Assembly: GCA_937124495.1 (NCBI GenBank)
Contig: CAKZKZ010000913.1
Location: forward strand, 1-9,894
Direction of reading: 5' to 3'
DNA length: 9,894 nucleotides
Origin: an uncultured Dokdonia sp.
GTDB taxonomy: Bacteria; Bacteroidota; Bacteroidia; Flavobacteriales; Flavobacteriaceae
In this document: in pieces, positions 1 to 5,660 of the stretch
Numbering within the stretch: the stretch's first letter is position 1
How the letters are laid out: every line of letters begins with the position of its first letter
Made by a program: the position numbers and the translations under genes
Notes under the pieces: generated by a model
Database searches by the model: none
What the model saw: only the letters and a program-made list of their open reading frames with translations
What the model was told of the DNA's origin: nothing

Positions 1-178
1 CATCACTGGCAATATAGCCTAACGGGTGCCCAACGTGTAAGCCCGCTCCAGAAGGGTAAGGGAACATGTCGAGTACATAATACTTAGGTTTCTCACTGTT
101 ATTGCTAGCATGAAAAGTGCCTTTGTCTGCCCAATATTTTTGCCATTTGGCTTCTATTTCGTTGAAATGATATTTCAT
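1..178 (-). CDS. leuS: leucyl-tRNA synthetase, N-terminal fragment (runs off window)
   Basis: This is the first 59 codons of a class I aminoacyl-tRNA synthetase that charges tRNA-Leu with leucine in the cytoplasm. The ATG is at 178-176, and the frame is open to the left window edge. The translation begins MKYHFNEIEAKWQKYW, which is typical of LeuS. It then shows YYVLDMFPYPSGAGLHVGH at about residues 33-51, where HVGH (48-51) is the ATP-binding HIGH signature. The pattern MFPYPSG-x-LHxGHPxxY is specific to bacterial LeuS. The start is supported by the expected distance from the N-terminus to the HIGH motif. No Shine-Dalgarno sequence is visible. The nearest upstream gene is panE, 414 bp away on the same strand, and the repeat-rich gap argues against a shared transcript. 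The rest of the roughly 900-residue protein lies outside the window. Confidence 0.96.
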   Translation of the reverse strand, partial: MKYHFNEIEAKWQKYWADKGTFHASNNSEKPKYYVLDMFPYPSGAGLHVGHPLGYIASD

Positions 179-196
179 AGTTCGTGGTTTTTTCAC

Positions 197-238
197 TTTC
201 GCGAAAATGACTCATGACAAAAAGGAATCAGGAGTCAA
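197..238. repeat. copy 1 of composite dispersed repeat, in the leuS leader
   Basis: The stretch begins with the palindrome TTTCGCGAAA (197-206), then TGACTCATGAC, a run of A, and GGAATCAGGAGTCA. The same modules in the same order recur at 1533-1766 and 2771-3131. Read on the minus strand, it ends with the TTTCGCGAAA core about 20 bp upstream of the leuS start. It would therefore lie in the 5' untranslated leader if the promoter at 280-287 is used. It could form an mRNA hairpin, but no function can be read from the sequence alone. Confidence 0.7.
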
Positions 239-279
239 GACTTTATATATAATTTACAGCAACCCGCTGTTTAAGCCGG

Positions 280-287
280 CAAATTTA
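280..287 (-). promoter_or_regulatory. candidate Bacteroidota -7 promoter box for leuS
   Basis: On the minus strand this reads TAAATTTG, an exact match to the Bacteroidota primary sigma -7 consensus TAnnTTTG. Transcription would start near 273 and give a leader of about 95 nt before leuS. No clear TTG -33 element is seen 17-23 bp upstream, so this is only a candidate. Confidence 0.38.
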
Positions 288-326
288 CGATTATTTGCCT
301 TATTTATGATGTATATGTGATGCTAT

Positions 327-363
327 AAAATAGAGTAATACTCTAAAATAGAGTAATACTCTA
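327..363. repeat. two-copy 18-bp tandem repeat made of small palindromes
   Basis: Two direct copies of AAAATAGAGTAATACTCT start at 327 and 345. Each contains the near-palindrome AGAGT-AAT-ACTCT, so the pair can fold as two small hairpins or one longer imperfect one. On the plus strand a T run (364-369) follows, giving a terminator-like look, but no plus-strand gene ends here. It lies upstream of the candidate leuS promoter. Confidence 0.7.
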
Positions 364-404
364 TTTTTTGCCCCTATACCCGAAGAGGAAATAAAGAATA
401 TAAT

Positions 405-440
405 TCCTTCTCCCTTTGGGAGAAGGTTAGGATGAGGGAA
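405..440. repeat. widespread intergenic palindrome (the 'PHPNLLPKGEG' type)
   Basis: A perfect hairpin CCTTCTCCC-TTT-GGGAGAAGG (406-426) is followed by GGTTAGGATGAGGG. On the opposite strand this gives the peptide PHPNLLPKGEG, which I recognise from spurious ORFs created by a short extragenic repeat found in many unrelated bacteria. An open reading frame over 300-572 on the minus strand exists only because of this and neighbouring repeats, and is not called as a gene. Recognition of the family is from memory. Confidence 0.7.
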
Positions 441-500
441 TAAAAAGCTCATATCTCCGAGGGAAGAATTTTTTGTTTGTAGTAAGTTGATGTGTTTTGA

Positions 501-529
501 GTCATCTCGACGATAGGAGAGATCACACA
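501..529. repeat. short extragenic palindrome (GTCATCTCGAC... type)
   Basis: GTCATCTCGACGATAGGAGA is followed by GATCACAC. The ends ATCTC (504-508) and GAGAT (518-522) pair. It resembles the frequent Bacteroidota extragenic sequence of the form 'GTCATCTCGACCGAAGGGAGAGATC'. It is one of three different repeat families packed between about 400 and 590. Family recognition is from memory. Confidence 0.5.
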
Positions 530-536
530 TGTATCT

Positions 537-587
537 GTCAGTCTGAGCACTTCGACAAGCTCCTTGTGACAATTGTCGAAGGTGTCA
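537..587. repeat. extragenic hairpin repeat just after panE (CTTCGACAAGCTC type)
   Basis: CTTCGACAA (550-558) pairs with TTGTCGAAG (573-581), and a shorter alternative hairpin ACAAG/CTTGT sits inside. The context 'TCTGAGCACTTCGACAAGCTC' resembles a very common extragenic repeat. The hairpin begins about 11 bp beyond the panE stop in the direction of transcription, so it may mark or stabilise the 3' end of the panE mRNA. It lacks a U tract and is not called as an intrinsic terminator. Confidence 0.6.
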
Positions 588-592
588 TATGC

Positions 593-1516
593 CTATGAAC
601 GTGCTATTTCTTCCTGCGGACTCAGCAACTCGTATATCATTTCATTGACAGGGGTTGGGATGCCTAACTTCTTTCCTTCTTTGACGATATAGCCGTTAAA
701 GTTTTCGAGTTCGCTAGGTTTGCCTTCCATAAGGTCACGTTGTGTCGATGCAGTTGTTTCGGGGGCTTGACGTGCAATGGCAGCAAAGGTTTTGTCGATG
801 GTGTTTTCTGCTAAAAGAATTCCTTTGGCGTGTGCAATGGCATAAATTTCTTGAGCTGTTTTAAGCATGAGATCTTTGATATATGGATTATCACGCATCA
901 TTCCAATAGGCGCTCTGGTTAATCCACCGATGGCGCTTATAGTTGTAATAAATAGAAATTTTTGCCAGATCGCGATTTGAATGTTTTCTGGAATGTTAGC
1001 ATTGAGTCCAGCTTCTTTGAAAACGGTTAAGATAGTTTCGACTTTAGGGGTTCTTGTATTGTCTTGTTCGCCAAAAAGAAAGGTAGGCGGAATATCTGGA
1101 TTAGAAATCACACCCGGACTTTTGATAAAACTAATCATGCGGCATAAACCAGAGAGCACTTGTGCTTCTGGAAGTATATTGTTAAGCTTTTCTGTGTTAT
1201 CTGCGCCATTTTGTAAGGGTAGAAATAATGTATTATCATTTGTATATTGCAATATATCTTTTGCTACTTGTTGTAATTGCCATGATTTTGTAGCAAAAAT
1301 GACAAGATCAGGAACCTCGATGGTACTTAGGTCGTCTGTAGCATGATGGGGATATGCTGTGAAATTACCAGTGAGACTCTCTACCGTTAATCCGTTTTTT
1401 TGAATGGCGTTGAGGTGCTCTCCTCGAGCAATGAGTGTGACTTGGTGTTGGGTTTTTGCTAACTTTCCGCCTATAAAACCACCCACGCCTCCGGCACCAT
1501 AGATTAGAATTTTCAT
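593..1516 (-). CDS. panE: 2-dehydropantoate 2-reductase (ketopantoate reductase)
   Basis: This 307-residue cytoplasmic enzyme is predicted to reduce 2-dehydropantoate to pantoate with NADPH, a step in pantothenate and coenzyme A synthesis. Its length is normal for the family. The N-terminal Rossmann domain starts MKILIYGAGGVGGFIGG, with the dinucleotide motif GAGGVGG at 7-13 and the NADPH-phosphate-binding arginine R31. LQNGADN (101-107) carries the conserved active-site Asn (N103). K186 in IWQKFLF matches the catalytic lysine, and the C-terminal SELENFNGY segment carries the family's substrate-binding Glu at E269. The ATG at 1516-1514 places the nucleotide-binding strand at the very N-terminus, as expected. 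No pan-pathway neighbour is visible. PanE paralogues acting on other 2-keto acids exist, so the exact substrate is inferred. Repeat elements lie directly upstream and downstream. Confidence 0.93.
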   Translation of the reverse strand: MKILIYGAGGVGGFIGGKLAKTQHQVTLIARGEHLNAIQKNGLTVESLTGNFTAYPHHATDDLSTIEVPDLVIFATKSWQLQQVAKDILQYTNDNTLFLPLQNGADNTEKLNNILPEAQVLSGLCRMISFIKSPGVISNPDIPPTFLFGEQDNTRTPKVETILTVFKEAGLNANIPENIQIAIWQKFLFITTISAIGGLTRAPIGMMRDNPYIKDLMLKTAQEIYAIAHAKGILLAENTIDKTFAAIARQAPETTASTQRDLMEGKPSELENFNGYIVKEGKKLGIPTPVNEMIYELLSPQEEIARS

Positions 1517-1532
1517 GATTTAAAGATAGGGT

Positions 1533-1766
1533 TTTTCGCTTTTGCGAAAAGGAATCAAGATGGAAAGGAGTCACGAATCAGGACTAAAAGTCAATCAAAA
1601 CATAATAGAGAAGAGAATAAAGAGTAGAGATTTTTATTGATTAGAATAGATCATTAACCTATATGGGAGGTATGCATTTATCTCTGTTCTTTCATCTCTT
1701 CTCTTTTTAGTCCTGATTCGTGACTCTTTTTAGTCCTGAGTCTTTTTTTTGCTTTCGCGAAAGCGG
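1533..1766. repeat. copy 2 of composite dispersed repeat: large imperfect palindrome between ubiA and panE
   Basis: The outer ends are TTTTCGCTTTTGCGAAAA (1533-1550) and GCTTTCGCGAAAGC (1751-1764). Inside, a 22-bp arm at 1568-1589 (starts GAGTCACGAATCAGG, ends ACTAAAA) is repeated as a perfect inverted copy at 1705-1726. Further in, AGAGAAGAGA (1607-1616 and onward) pairs with its near-complement at 1681-1704. The right arm also contains TTTTTAGTCCTGA twice with a 23-bp period (1704 and 1727). The two sides together could form one large cruciform or RNA hairpin. It fills nearly the whole gap, and the left end is only about 17 bp from the panE start. No coding sequence or transposase is present. 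Confidence 0.85.
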
Positions 1767-1814
1767 AATATGCCTTTTCCCCAGCCCTGAAGGGTGGACA
1801 TATTCTTAAAAAAC

Positions 1815-2690
1815 CTAAAAAATAGGATGTAATAATTTGCCTGAATACAATGCCCAAAGCATGGATGCGAATGCAGATAGGTTCATGGCGATCCCGAAGA
1901 GTTTCATTTGTGCTACAGAATAGGGTTTTTCTTTAAAGAAGATAAAGACATCTAATAGTAGCCAAATAGAGAAAATACCTAAGAAACCTGCAAGCACATA
2001 ATCTTGAAACCAAACGGCAAGAATGTACGTTTCTAGTACTAATAAAACAAGCATGAGATACTTGGTGTTTTTACGTCCTATGAGCGTGGCGGTTGTTTTT
2101 TTATTTGCCAACCTATCAGGTTCTATATCCATGATTTCTCCTGCAATGTGTGCTTGAAAGGCAAACAGAGTAAGGTAGAGTATAGTTTGCCACGGGATCA
2201 TTTCTAAATCATTAAGCAAGACACTGAAAAGGGCTGTAAATACATATCCTATTTGAATACAAATTTCAAACGGCGGGCGTTCCTTGATTCGGAAAGGTCT
2301 AAAGTTGTAGATGATATTGATGGCAATCATAAAGACCAATAGTAATAGCATATAGATACCTGATCTAATCGTAAAATAGATGATAAACGGTAAGAGTATG
2401 ATGGCTATTTTTTTAGGAACAGCGGCTAGATGCTCTTGAGAGGCTTTGGCACCAAAGAGGAAATTCCCTTTACGATCATTTATTTTATCGGAAGCGATGT
2501 CATTATAATCATTCAGTCCGTATACCAAATAATTAAGCGGGAAGGTGACAAAGAAAAGGCCTATCCAGAAAATGGGTTGTTCCCAAAATGAAGTATCCAA
2601 ACTAAAAGGGACAAGGTAAATCCATACCGTTGGAAACCATAATCCAGGTCTAGAGATTTTTATGTCTTTTAAAAGTATATTCTTAAACAT
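1815..2690 (-). CDS. UbiA-family membrane prenyltransferase
   Basis: This is a 291-residue polytopic membrane protein of the UbiA superfamily, which transfers polyprenyl groups from diphosphates to an acceptor using Mg2+. The first aspartate-rich motif is GLNDYNDIASDKINDRKGN (N60, D61, D64, D68). The second is MDIEPDRLANKKTTATLIG, with D188 and D192 in the DxxxD pattern. About eight hydrophobic helices are visible (for example around 20-32, 40-56, 95-107, 111-127, 146-160, 168-182, 211-229, 232-252). The length fits the family. The two-Asp-motif layout and the LNDYND sequence resemble prenyltransferases acting on lipid-soluble acceptors such as lycopene elongases and chlorophyll-synthase-like members. 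The acceptor cannot be decided here, because no quinone or carotenoid genes are adjacent. The ATG at 2690-2688 is the only reasonable start, with MFKNILLKDIKISRP preceding helix 1. It is divergent from ftsX. Confidence 0.88.
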   Translation of the reverse strand: MFKNILLKDIKISRPGLWFPTVWIYLVPFSLDTSFWEQPIFWIGLFFVTFPLNYLVYGLNDYNDIASDKINDRKGNFLFGAKASQEHLAAVPKKIAIILLPFIIYFTIRSGIYMLLLLVFMIAINIIYNFRPFRIKERPPFEICIQIGYVFTALFSVLLNDLEMIPWQTILYLTLFAFQAHIAGEIMDIEPDRLANKKTTATLIGRKNTKYLMLVLLVLETYILAVWFQDYVLAGFLGIFSIWLLLDVFIFFKEKPYSVAQMKLFGIAMNLSAFASMLWALYSGKLLHPIF

Positions 2691-2770
2691 TTAAAAAAAG
2701 AAAAGAAAGAGGTTTTTGAGCACGAATGATTGTATTTGTTTTCTATTAGTGTGTGAAAGATACACATAAA

Positions 2771-3131
2771 AGGAATCAGGAAAAAAGAGAGACAAGAATC
2801 AGGACTAAAAGCAGCAAAATATAATAAAGCACAAAGATCATATTTTCTCTCTACTTTATTATTCTTTAATCGCTTCCGTGAAAAAAAGGAATCAGAATAA
2901 AAGGGAATCATGAATCAGGACTAAAACTCAATAGGAATTTTTTTTTTAGTTCTGACTAGTGAGTCTTTTCAGTCGTGCGCTTTCTTCGCGAACTTTCCTA
3001 TTGATAGGTAGAAGCAGAAAAACAACGTTTTTATTGAGCAGAATCAAGATGTAGAGGAGTTAATTGATGTATCTATTTAGTTCTGATTCATGGCTCTTTT
3101 AGGTCATGAATCATTTTCGCGTAAGCGGAAA
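2771..3131. repeat. copies 3-4 of composite dispersed repeat in the ubiA-ftsX divergent gap
   Basis: This region holds AAGGAATCAGG and GAATCAGGACTAAAA (2796-2810); a degenerate core CGCTTCCGTG (2871-2880); TGAATCAGGACTAAAA (2911-2926); the inverted partner TTTTAGTTCTGA (2944-2955) and a core GCGCTTTCTTCGCGAA; and finally TTTAGTTCTGATTCATGG (from 3077) with the core ATTTTCGCGTAAGCGG ending near 3128. A compact hairpin spans about 2871-2992, with a 17-nt spacer at its centre. An outer pair, 2796-2810 with about 3077-3090, encloses it, suggesting one copy nested in another. The interior TTTTTATTGA (3028-3037) also occurs inside copy 2 (1631-1640). The rest of the 541-bp gap (2691-2770) shows nothing beyond AT-rich sequence. 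Confidence 0.75.
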
Positions 3132-3140
3132 ATTAAGTTG

Positions 3141-3148
3141 TACATTTA
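3141..3148 (+). promoter_or_regulatory. candidate -7 promoter box for ftsX
   Basis: TACATTTA matches the Bacteroidota -7 consensus TAnnTTTG at all but the last position. It lies about 85 bp upstream of the chosen ftsX ATG and just after the last palindromic repeat core. No good TTG -33 box is visible. It also argues that the TTG codon at 3172 is leader rather than start, though it does not prove it. Confidence 0.35.
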
Positions 3149-3231
3149 TAACAATATGGAAACTTTAGGCGTTGTTTATAGAAGTATGTAAAAATCATTG
3201 TTATTTTTACATCATCATCCTAATTGAATTT

Positions 3232-4110
3232 ATGGCATCTTCATTTGAACGGTATCAAAAACGCCGATTGTTTTTTTCATACTTCTCTGTAATCGTTAGT
3301 ATTACATTGGTGTTATCTCTATTGGGTGTATTAGGAATTGTTGTTATCAATACCAAAAAGGTAGCTGATCATGTGAAGGAAAAAGTAGTACTTTCTGTGT
3401 ATCTTAAAGAAAGTGCTAAGGATGTTGAGATCAAACAACTTCAAAAATCACTGGCGCTTGCTGAGTACACCAAATCTTCTGTTTTTGTATCAAAAGAGGC
3501 TGCTGCCGAAGCACATAGTGAAGAAATTGGAGAGAATTTCATGGACTTTTTAGGGTATAATCCGCTACAGAATAGTATTGATATCTACTTAAAAGCCGAC
3601 TATGTATCGCCTATAAAAACCAAAGAAATTTCTGATGAGATTGCTTCTAGAGACTTTGTAGATGAGGTTACGTATGATCAGCCTCTTATTACGTTACTTA
3701 ATGATAATATCAAACGCATTAGTTTTTGGGGTCTTATTTTGAGTGGTGTATTTACATTTATCGCTGTATTACTGATTAATAGTTCGATACGTTTATCAGT
3801 GTATGCAAAACGTTTTACTATAAAAACCATGCAAATGGTAGGTGCTACCAAGCGCTTTATACGTCGTCCTTTTGTATGGAGAAGCGTGCGATTGGGAATG
3901 TTAGGTGCTATTCTTGCGCTTATTGGTATGGCTTTTATACTGTATTATCTCAATGAGCAATTTCCAGATCTTGCTTTATTAGATGATAAGCTTATGATAG
4001 GTGCTCTTTTTTTAGGCGTGTTTCTGCTAGGTGTTTTTATCACGTGGATTAGTACTTTTATTGCTACGCAACGTTTCTTGAATCTGCGTACGGATGAGTT
4101 GTATTATTAG
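3232..4110 (+). CDS. ftsX: cell division protein FtsX (ABC-transporter-like permease)
   Basis: FtsX is the membrane partner of the ATPase FtsE. The complex sits at the division site and activates periplasmic peptidoglycan hydrolases. The 292-residue product begins MASSFERYQKRRLFFSYFSV, the usual flavobacterial N-terminus. It has a first helix at about 17-40, an extracytoplasmic loop of about 120 residues (41-160), then helices near 164-184, 219-239 and 254-275. The cytoplasmic stretch SIRLSVYAKRFTIKTMQMVGATKRFIRRPF (185-214) is the conserved FtsX core between helices 2 and 3. An in-frame TTG at 3172 would add 20 residues, but family alignment from memory and the ATG favour 3232. ftsE is not adjacent, which is common in Bacteroidota. 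The next gene starts 19 bp after the stop, suggesting co-transcription. Confidence 0.93.
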   Translation: MASSFERYQKRRLFFSYFSVIVSITLVLSLLGVLGIVVINTKKVADHVKEKVVLSVYLKESAKDVEIKQLQKSLALAEYTKSSVFVSKEAAAEAHSEEIGENFMDFLGYNPLQNSIDIYLKADYVSPIKTKEISDEIASRDFVDEVTYDQPLITLLNDNIKRISFWGLILSGVFTFIAVLLINSSIRLSVYAKRFTIKTMQMVGATKRFIRRPFVWRSVRLGMLGAILALIGMAFILYYLNEQFPDLALLDDKLMIGALFLGVFLLGVFITWISTFIATQRFLNLRTDELYY

Positions 4111-4129
4111 GGCGTAAATTGAAAAAACG

Positions 4130-4576
4130 ATGATTAGATTTGGATTGTTTTTTTTGACTTTGATGTTAGGCTATTCTTCTTTTGGGCAAACAAAGGATTA
4201 TTTTGATAAAGATATTGTAAATGCCCAACGAAAAACGGTAGCAGGTGTAGTGTATGGATTAAAAATTAATAAGATAGATCTTATCTTACAATTTTTTGAA
4301 GATGGGATTGATGGTCTAGAATCAAAACTACAGCAAAGTGTTTTGGAGATTGATAAGTTTCAAGAATCTACAACGCTTACTGATATAGTTTCTTATGACG
4401 AGGGAAGTCATGTTTTTTCGTGTAAGTATTTTGATGATGAGAGAGCTCGTTTCCAAATAGATTTATACTTAAAATCTGACGATCTTAATTCTAAAATTAT
4501 AGGATTTGTTATCAAAAAAGATGAAGAATTAAAAGAGGAATATGATTCAAGGATGAATGCTTCAAAGATTCCTTGA
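4130..4576 (+). CDS. secreted protein of unknown function, possibly C-terminally truncated
   Basis: The family is not recognised. The 148-residue product has a clear Sec signal peptide: MIRF plus a hydrophobic core, with cleavage likely after SSFG and before Q20. This is the Bacteroidota pattern in which mature proteins begin with Gln. The mature part is mixed alpha/beta, acidic, with a single Cys (C98). One segment (VVYGLKINKIDLILQFFEDGI, about 40-60) looks like an amphipathic helix. It starts 19 bp after ftsX and is likely on the same transcript. The TGA stop at 4574-4576 is followed in frame by 14 sense codons rich in Pro and Lys before a TAA (see the separate entry). Periplasmic or outer-membrane-associated location is inferred from the signal only. 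Confidence 0.8.
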   Translation: MIRFGLFFLTLMLGYSSFGQTKDYFDKDIVNAQRKTVAGVVYGLKINKIDLILQFFEDGIDGLESKLQQSVLEIDKFQESTTLTDIVSYDEGSHVFSCKYFDDERARFQIDLYLKSDDLNSKIIGFVIKKDEELKEEYDSRMNASKIP

Positions 4577-4621
4577 CCTCCACCAGCGCCTCCGAAAAGG
4601 AAGAAGACAGGACATAATTAA
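4577..4621 (+). other. in-frame proline/lysine-rich extension beyond the TGA stop
   Basis: After the TGA at 4574-4576 the same frame continues PPPAPPKRKKTGHN and ends at TAA (4619-4621). The Pro-rich then basic composition looks like a genuine protein tail rather than random AT-rich intergenic sequence, and this short stretch is visibly richer in G+C than its surroundings. It may be a former coding end cut off by a point mutation to TGA, a readthrough extension, or chance. UGA followed by C is known in other bacteria as a leaky stop context. Confidence 0.4.
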
Positions 4622-4650
4622 TTTTAATAGCAACAATTAAAGGTTTGATT

Positions 4651-4675
4651 TCTTTTTTTGCTTTCGCGAAAGCGG
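4651..4675. repeat. GCTTTCGCGAAAGC palindrome, isolated core of the dispersed repeat
   Basis: A perfect 14-bp palindrome GCTTTCGCGAAAGC (4660-4673) is preceded by a T run and followed by GG. It is identical to the core at 1751-1764, again preceded by T's. The flanking GAATCAGGACTAAAA modules are absent here, so the core can occur alone. It lies between the 4130 gene and the DUF302 lipoprotein gene. Confidence 0.8.
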
Positions 4676-4711
4676 ATTTCATAATGCAATATGCTGTAAA
4701 ATAATTTATAG

Positions 4712-4719
4712 TACATATG
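4712..4719 (+). promoter_or_regulatory. weak candidate -7 box upstream of the DUF302 gene
   Basis: TACATATG differs from TAnnTTTG at one position and lies 36 bp before the ATG at 4756. No -33 element is evident. The 179-bp gap and the palindrome upstream suggest a separate transcript, but this is weak evidence. Confidence 0.22.
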
Positions 4720-4755
4720 TGTGAATTGATCATTTCTTACGACAAAACCTATGTT

Positions 4756-5649
4756 ATGAAAAATGGAATCTACGCGTTGTTCTTAAGCATGCTCGTTATA
4801 GGCTGTGCAGAAAAGCGACAAAAAACCACTACAGCAACTATGTCAACATCTGAATTTATTACGGTAACCAATGAAAAAACAGTATCCCAATTAGCCGATA
4901 CACTCATCCCACAACTAAGAGAAAAAGGCTTTAAAATTATGGCGAATATTGATCACTCCCTTGCAGCCAAGAAAGCAGGTCTTGAATTGCGCCCTACTCG
5001 CACGGTTATTTTTGGGAATCCAAAAGGAGGTACATTACTGATGCAACAGGATCAAAGAATAGGGTTGGATCTTCCTTTGAAACTTTTGATATGGGAAGAT
5101 GAAGCTGGAGATACTCAAGTGAGTTATTATAATAGAACAACCCTTACGAGCCGTTACGATATTTCAGAACCCCAAGCAGTGATTGAAAAAGTAAATGGAG
5201 TGTTAGCTGGGTTTACAGGAAATGAAACGATAGAGGGCGCTTCGGTAGCGTCTATAAACGATCAAATCATTACAAAAAAGAGTCCGCATACTGCAGATGA
5301 AACTTTTTCAAAGCTTCAAGAGGTTGTAAATTCTAAAGGATTGCATGTCATGGCTGTGATACCTCATGATCAAGGAGCAGCAAATGTAGATCTTGAATTA
5401 CGTCCTACACGTGTATTAATTTTTGGAAATCCAAAAGTAGGAACGCTGCTCATGCAAAGTAATCAGAGCATTGGTATTGACTTACCTTTGAAAGTATTGG
5501 TACATGAAGATGAAAACGGAGATGTATTTGTATCCTATTTTGATGCTTCTTTCTTAACAGCACGTCATGGAATTACCGATAAAGCAGCTGTTGTAGAGAA
5601 AGTAAATGGAGCCCTTGATGGAATTACAAGTGCTGTGATCGCTCAATAA
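4756..5649 (+). CDS. lipoprotein with two tandem DUF302 domains
   Basis: This is a 297-residue exported protein. The N-terminus has a lipoprotein signal with lipobox VIGC, lipidated Cys at C17, and mature sequence CAEKRQ. Two DUF302-type domains follow, at about 34-153 and 169-292. Each carries the family landmarks LELRPTR, IFGNPK-x-GTLLMQ, IG-(L/I)-DLPLK and WED/HED-x-x-G-(D), spaced exactly 137 residues apart (L76/L213, N88/N225). The DNA is also clearly related between the halves, for example near 4981 and 5392, so the gene arose by internal duplication. Most DUF302 proteins I know of have one domain of about 130 residues, and the biochemical role of the family is unsettled. The start at 4756 is preferred over TTG/ATG codons upstream (4717) because it puts the lipobox at the normal distance. 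It is probably anchored in the outer or inner membrane. Confidence 0.88.
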   Translation: MKNGIYALFLSMLVIGCAEKRQKTTTATMSTSEFITVTNEKTVSQLADTLIPQLREKGFKIMANIDHSLAAKKAGLELRPTRTVIFGNPKGGTLLMQQDQRIGLDLPLKLLIWEDEAGDTQVSYYNRTTLTSRYDISEPQAVIEKVNGVLAGFTGNETIEGASVASINDQIITKKSPHTADETFSKLQEVVNSKGLHVMAVIPHDQGAANVDLELRPTRVLIFGNPKVGTLLMQSNQSIGIDLPLKVLVHEDENGDVFVSYFDASFLTARHGITDKAAVVEKVNGALDGITSAVIAQ

Positions 5650-5660
5650 TACAGGTCATC

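Noticed and set aside
327..363. Tandem repeat as the start of a CRISPR array
   Set aside because: Only two 18-bp units directly abutting with no spacers, and no cas genes.
300..572. 90-residue minus-strand open frame between leuS and panE
   Set aside because: Its sequence is made of extragenic repeats, including PHPNLLPKGEG from a known palindrome type. It has no domain, signal or coding character.
981..1346. 121-residue plus-strand frame inside panE
   Set aside because: It lies antisense to a confidently identified enzyme with intact motifs. It is a shadow frame.
1533..1766. Insertion sequence with terminal inverted repeats
   Set aside because: The palindrome is only about 230 bp, holds no transposase and shows no obvious target-site duplication. 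It is called as a dispersed repeat only.
3172..3231. Upstream TTG start for FtsX adding 20 residues
   Set aside because: The ATG at 3232 gives the usual FtsX N-terminus (SFERYQKRRL close to the start), and the added residues look like translated leader.
4651..4675. GCTTTCGCGAAAGC hairpin as an intrinsic terminator for the 4130 gene
   Set aside because: The T run is before the stem rather than after it on the plus strand, and on the minus strand the stem is followed by A's. Identical cores occur at sites not at gene ends.
4512..4733. 73-residue minus-strand frame over the end of the 4130 gene and its downstream gap
   Set aside because: It runs through the GCTTTCGCGAAAGC palindrome and antisense to a signal-peptide-bearing gene. 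There is no independent support.
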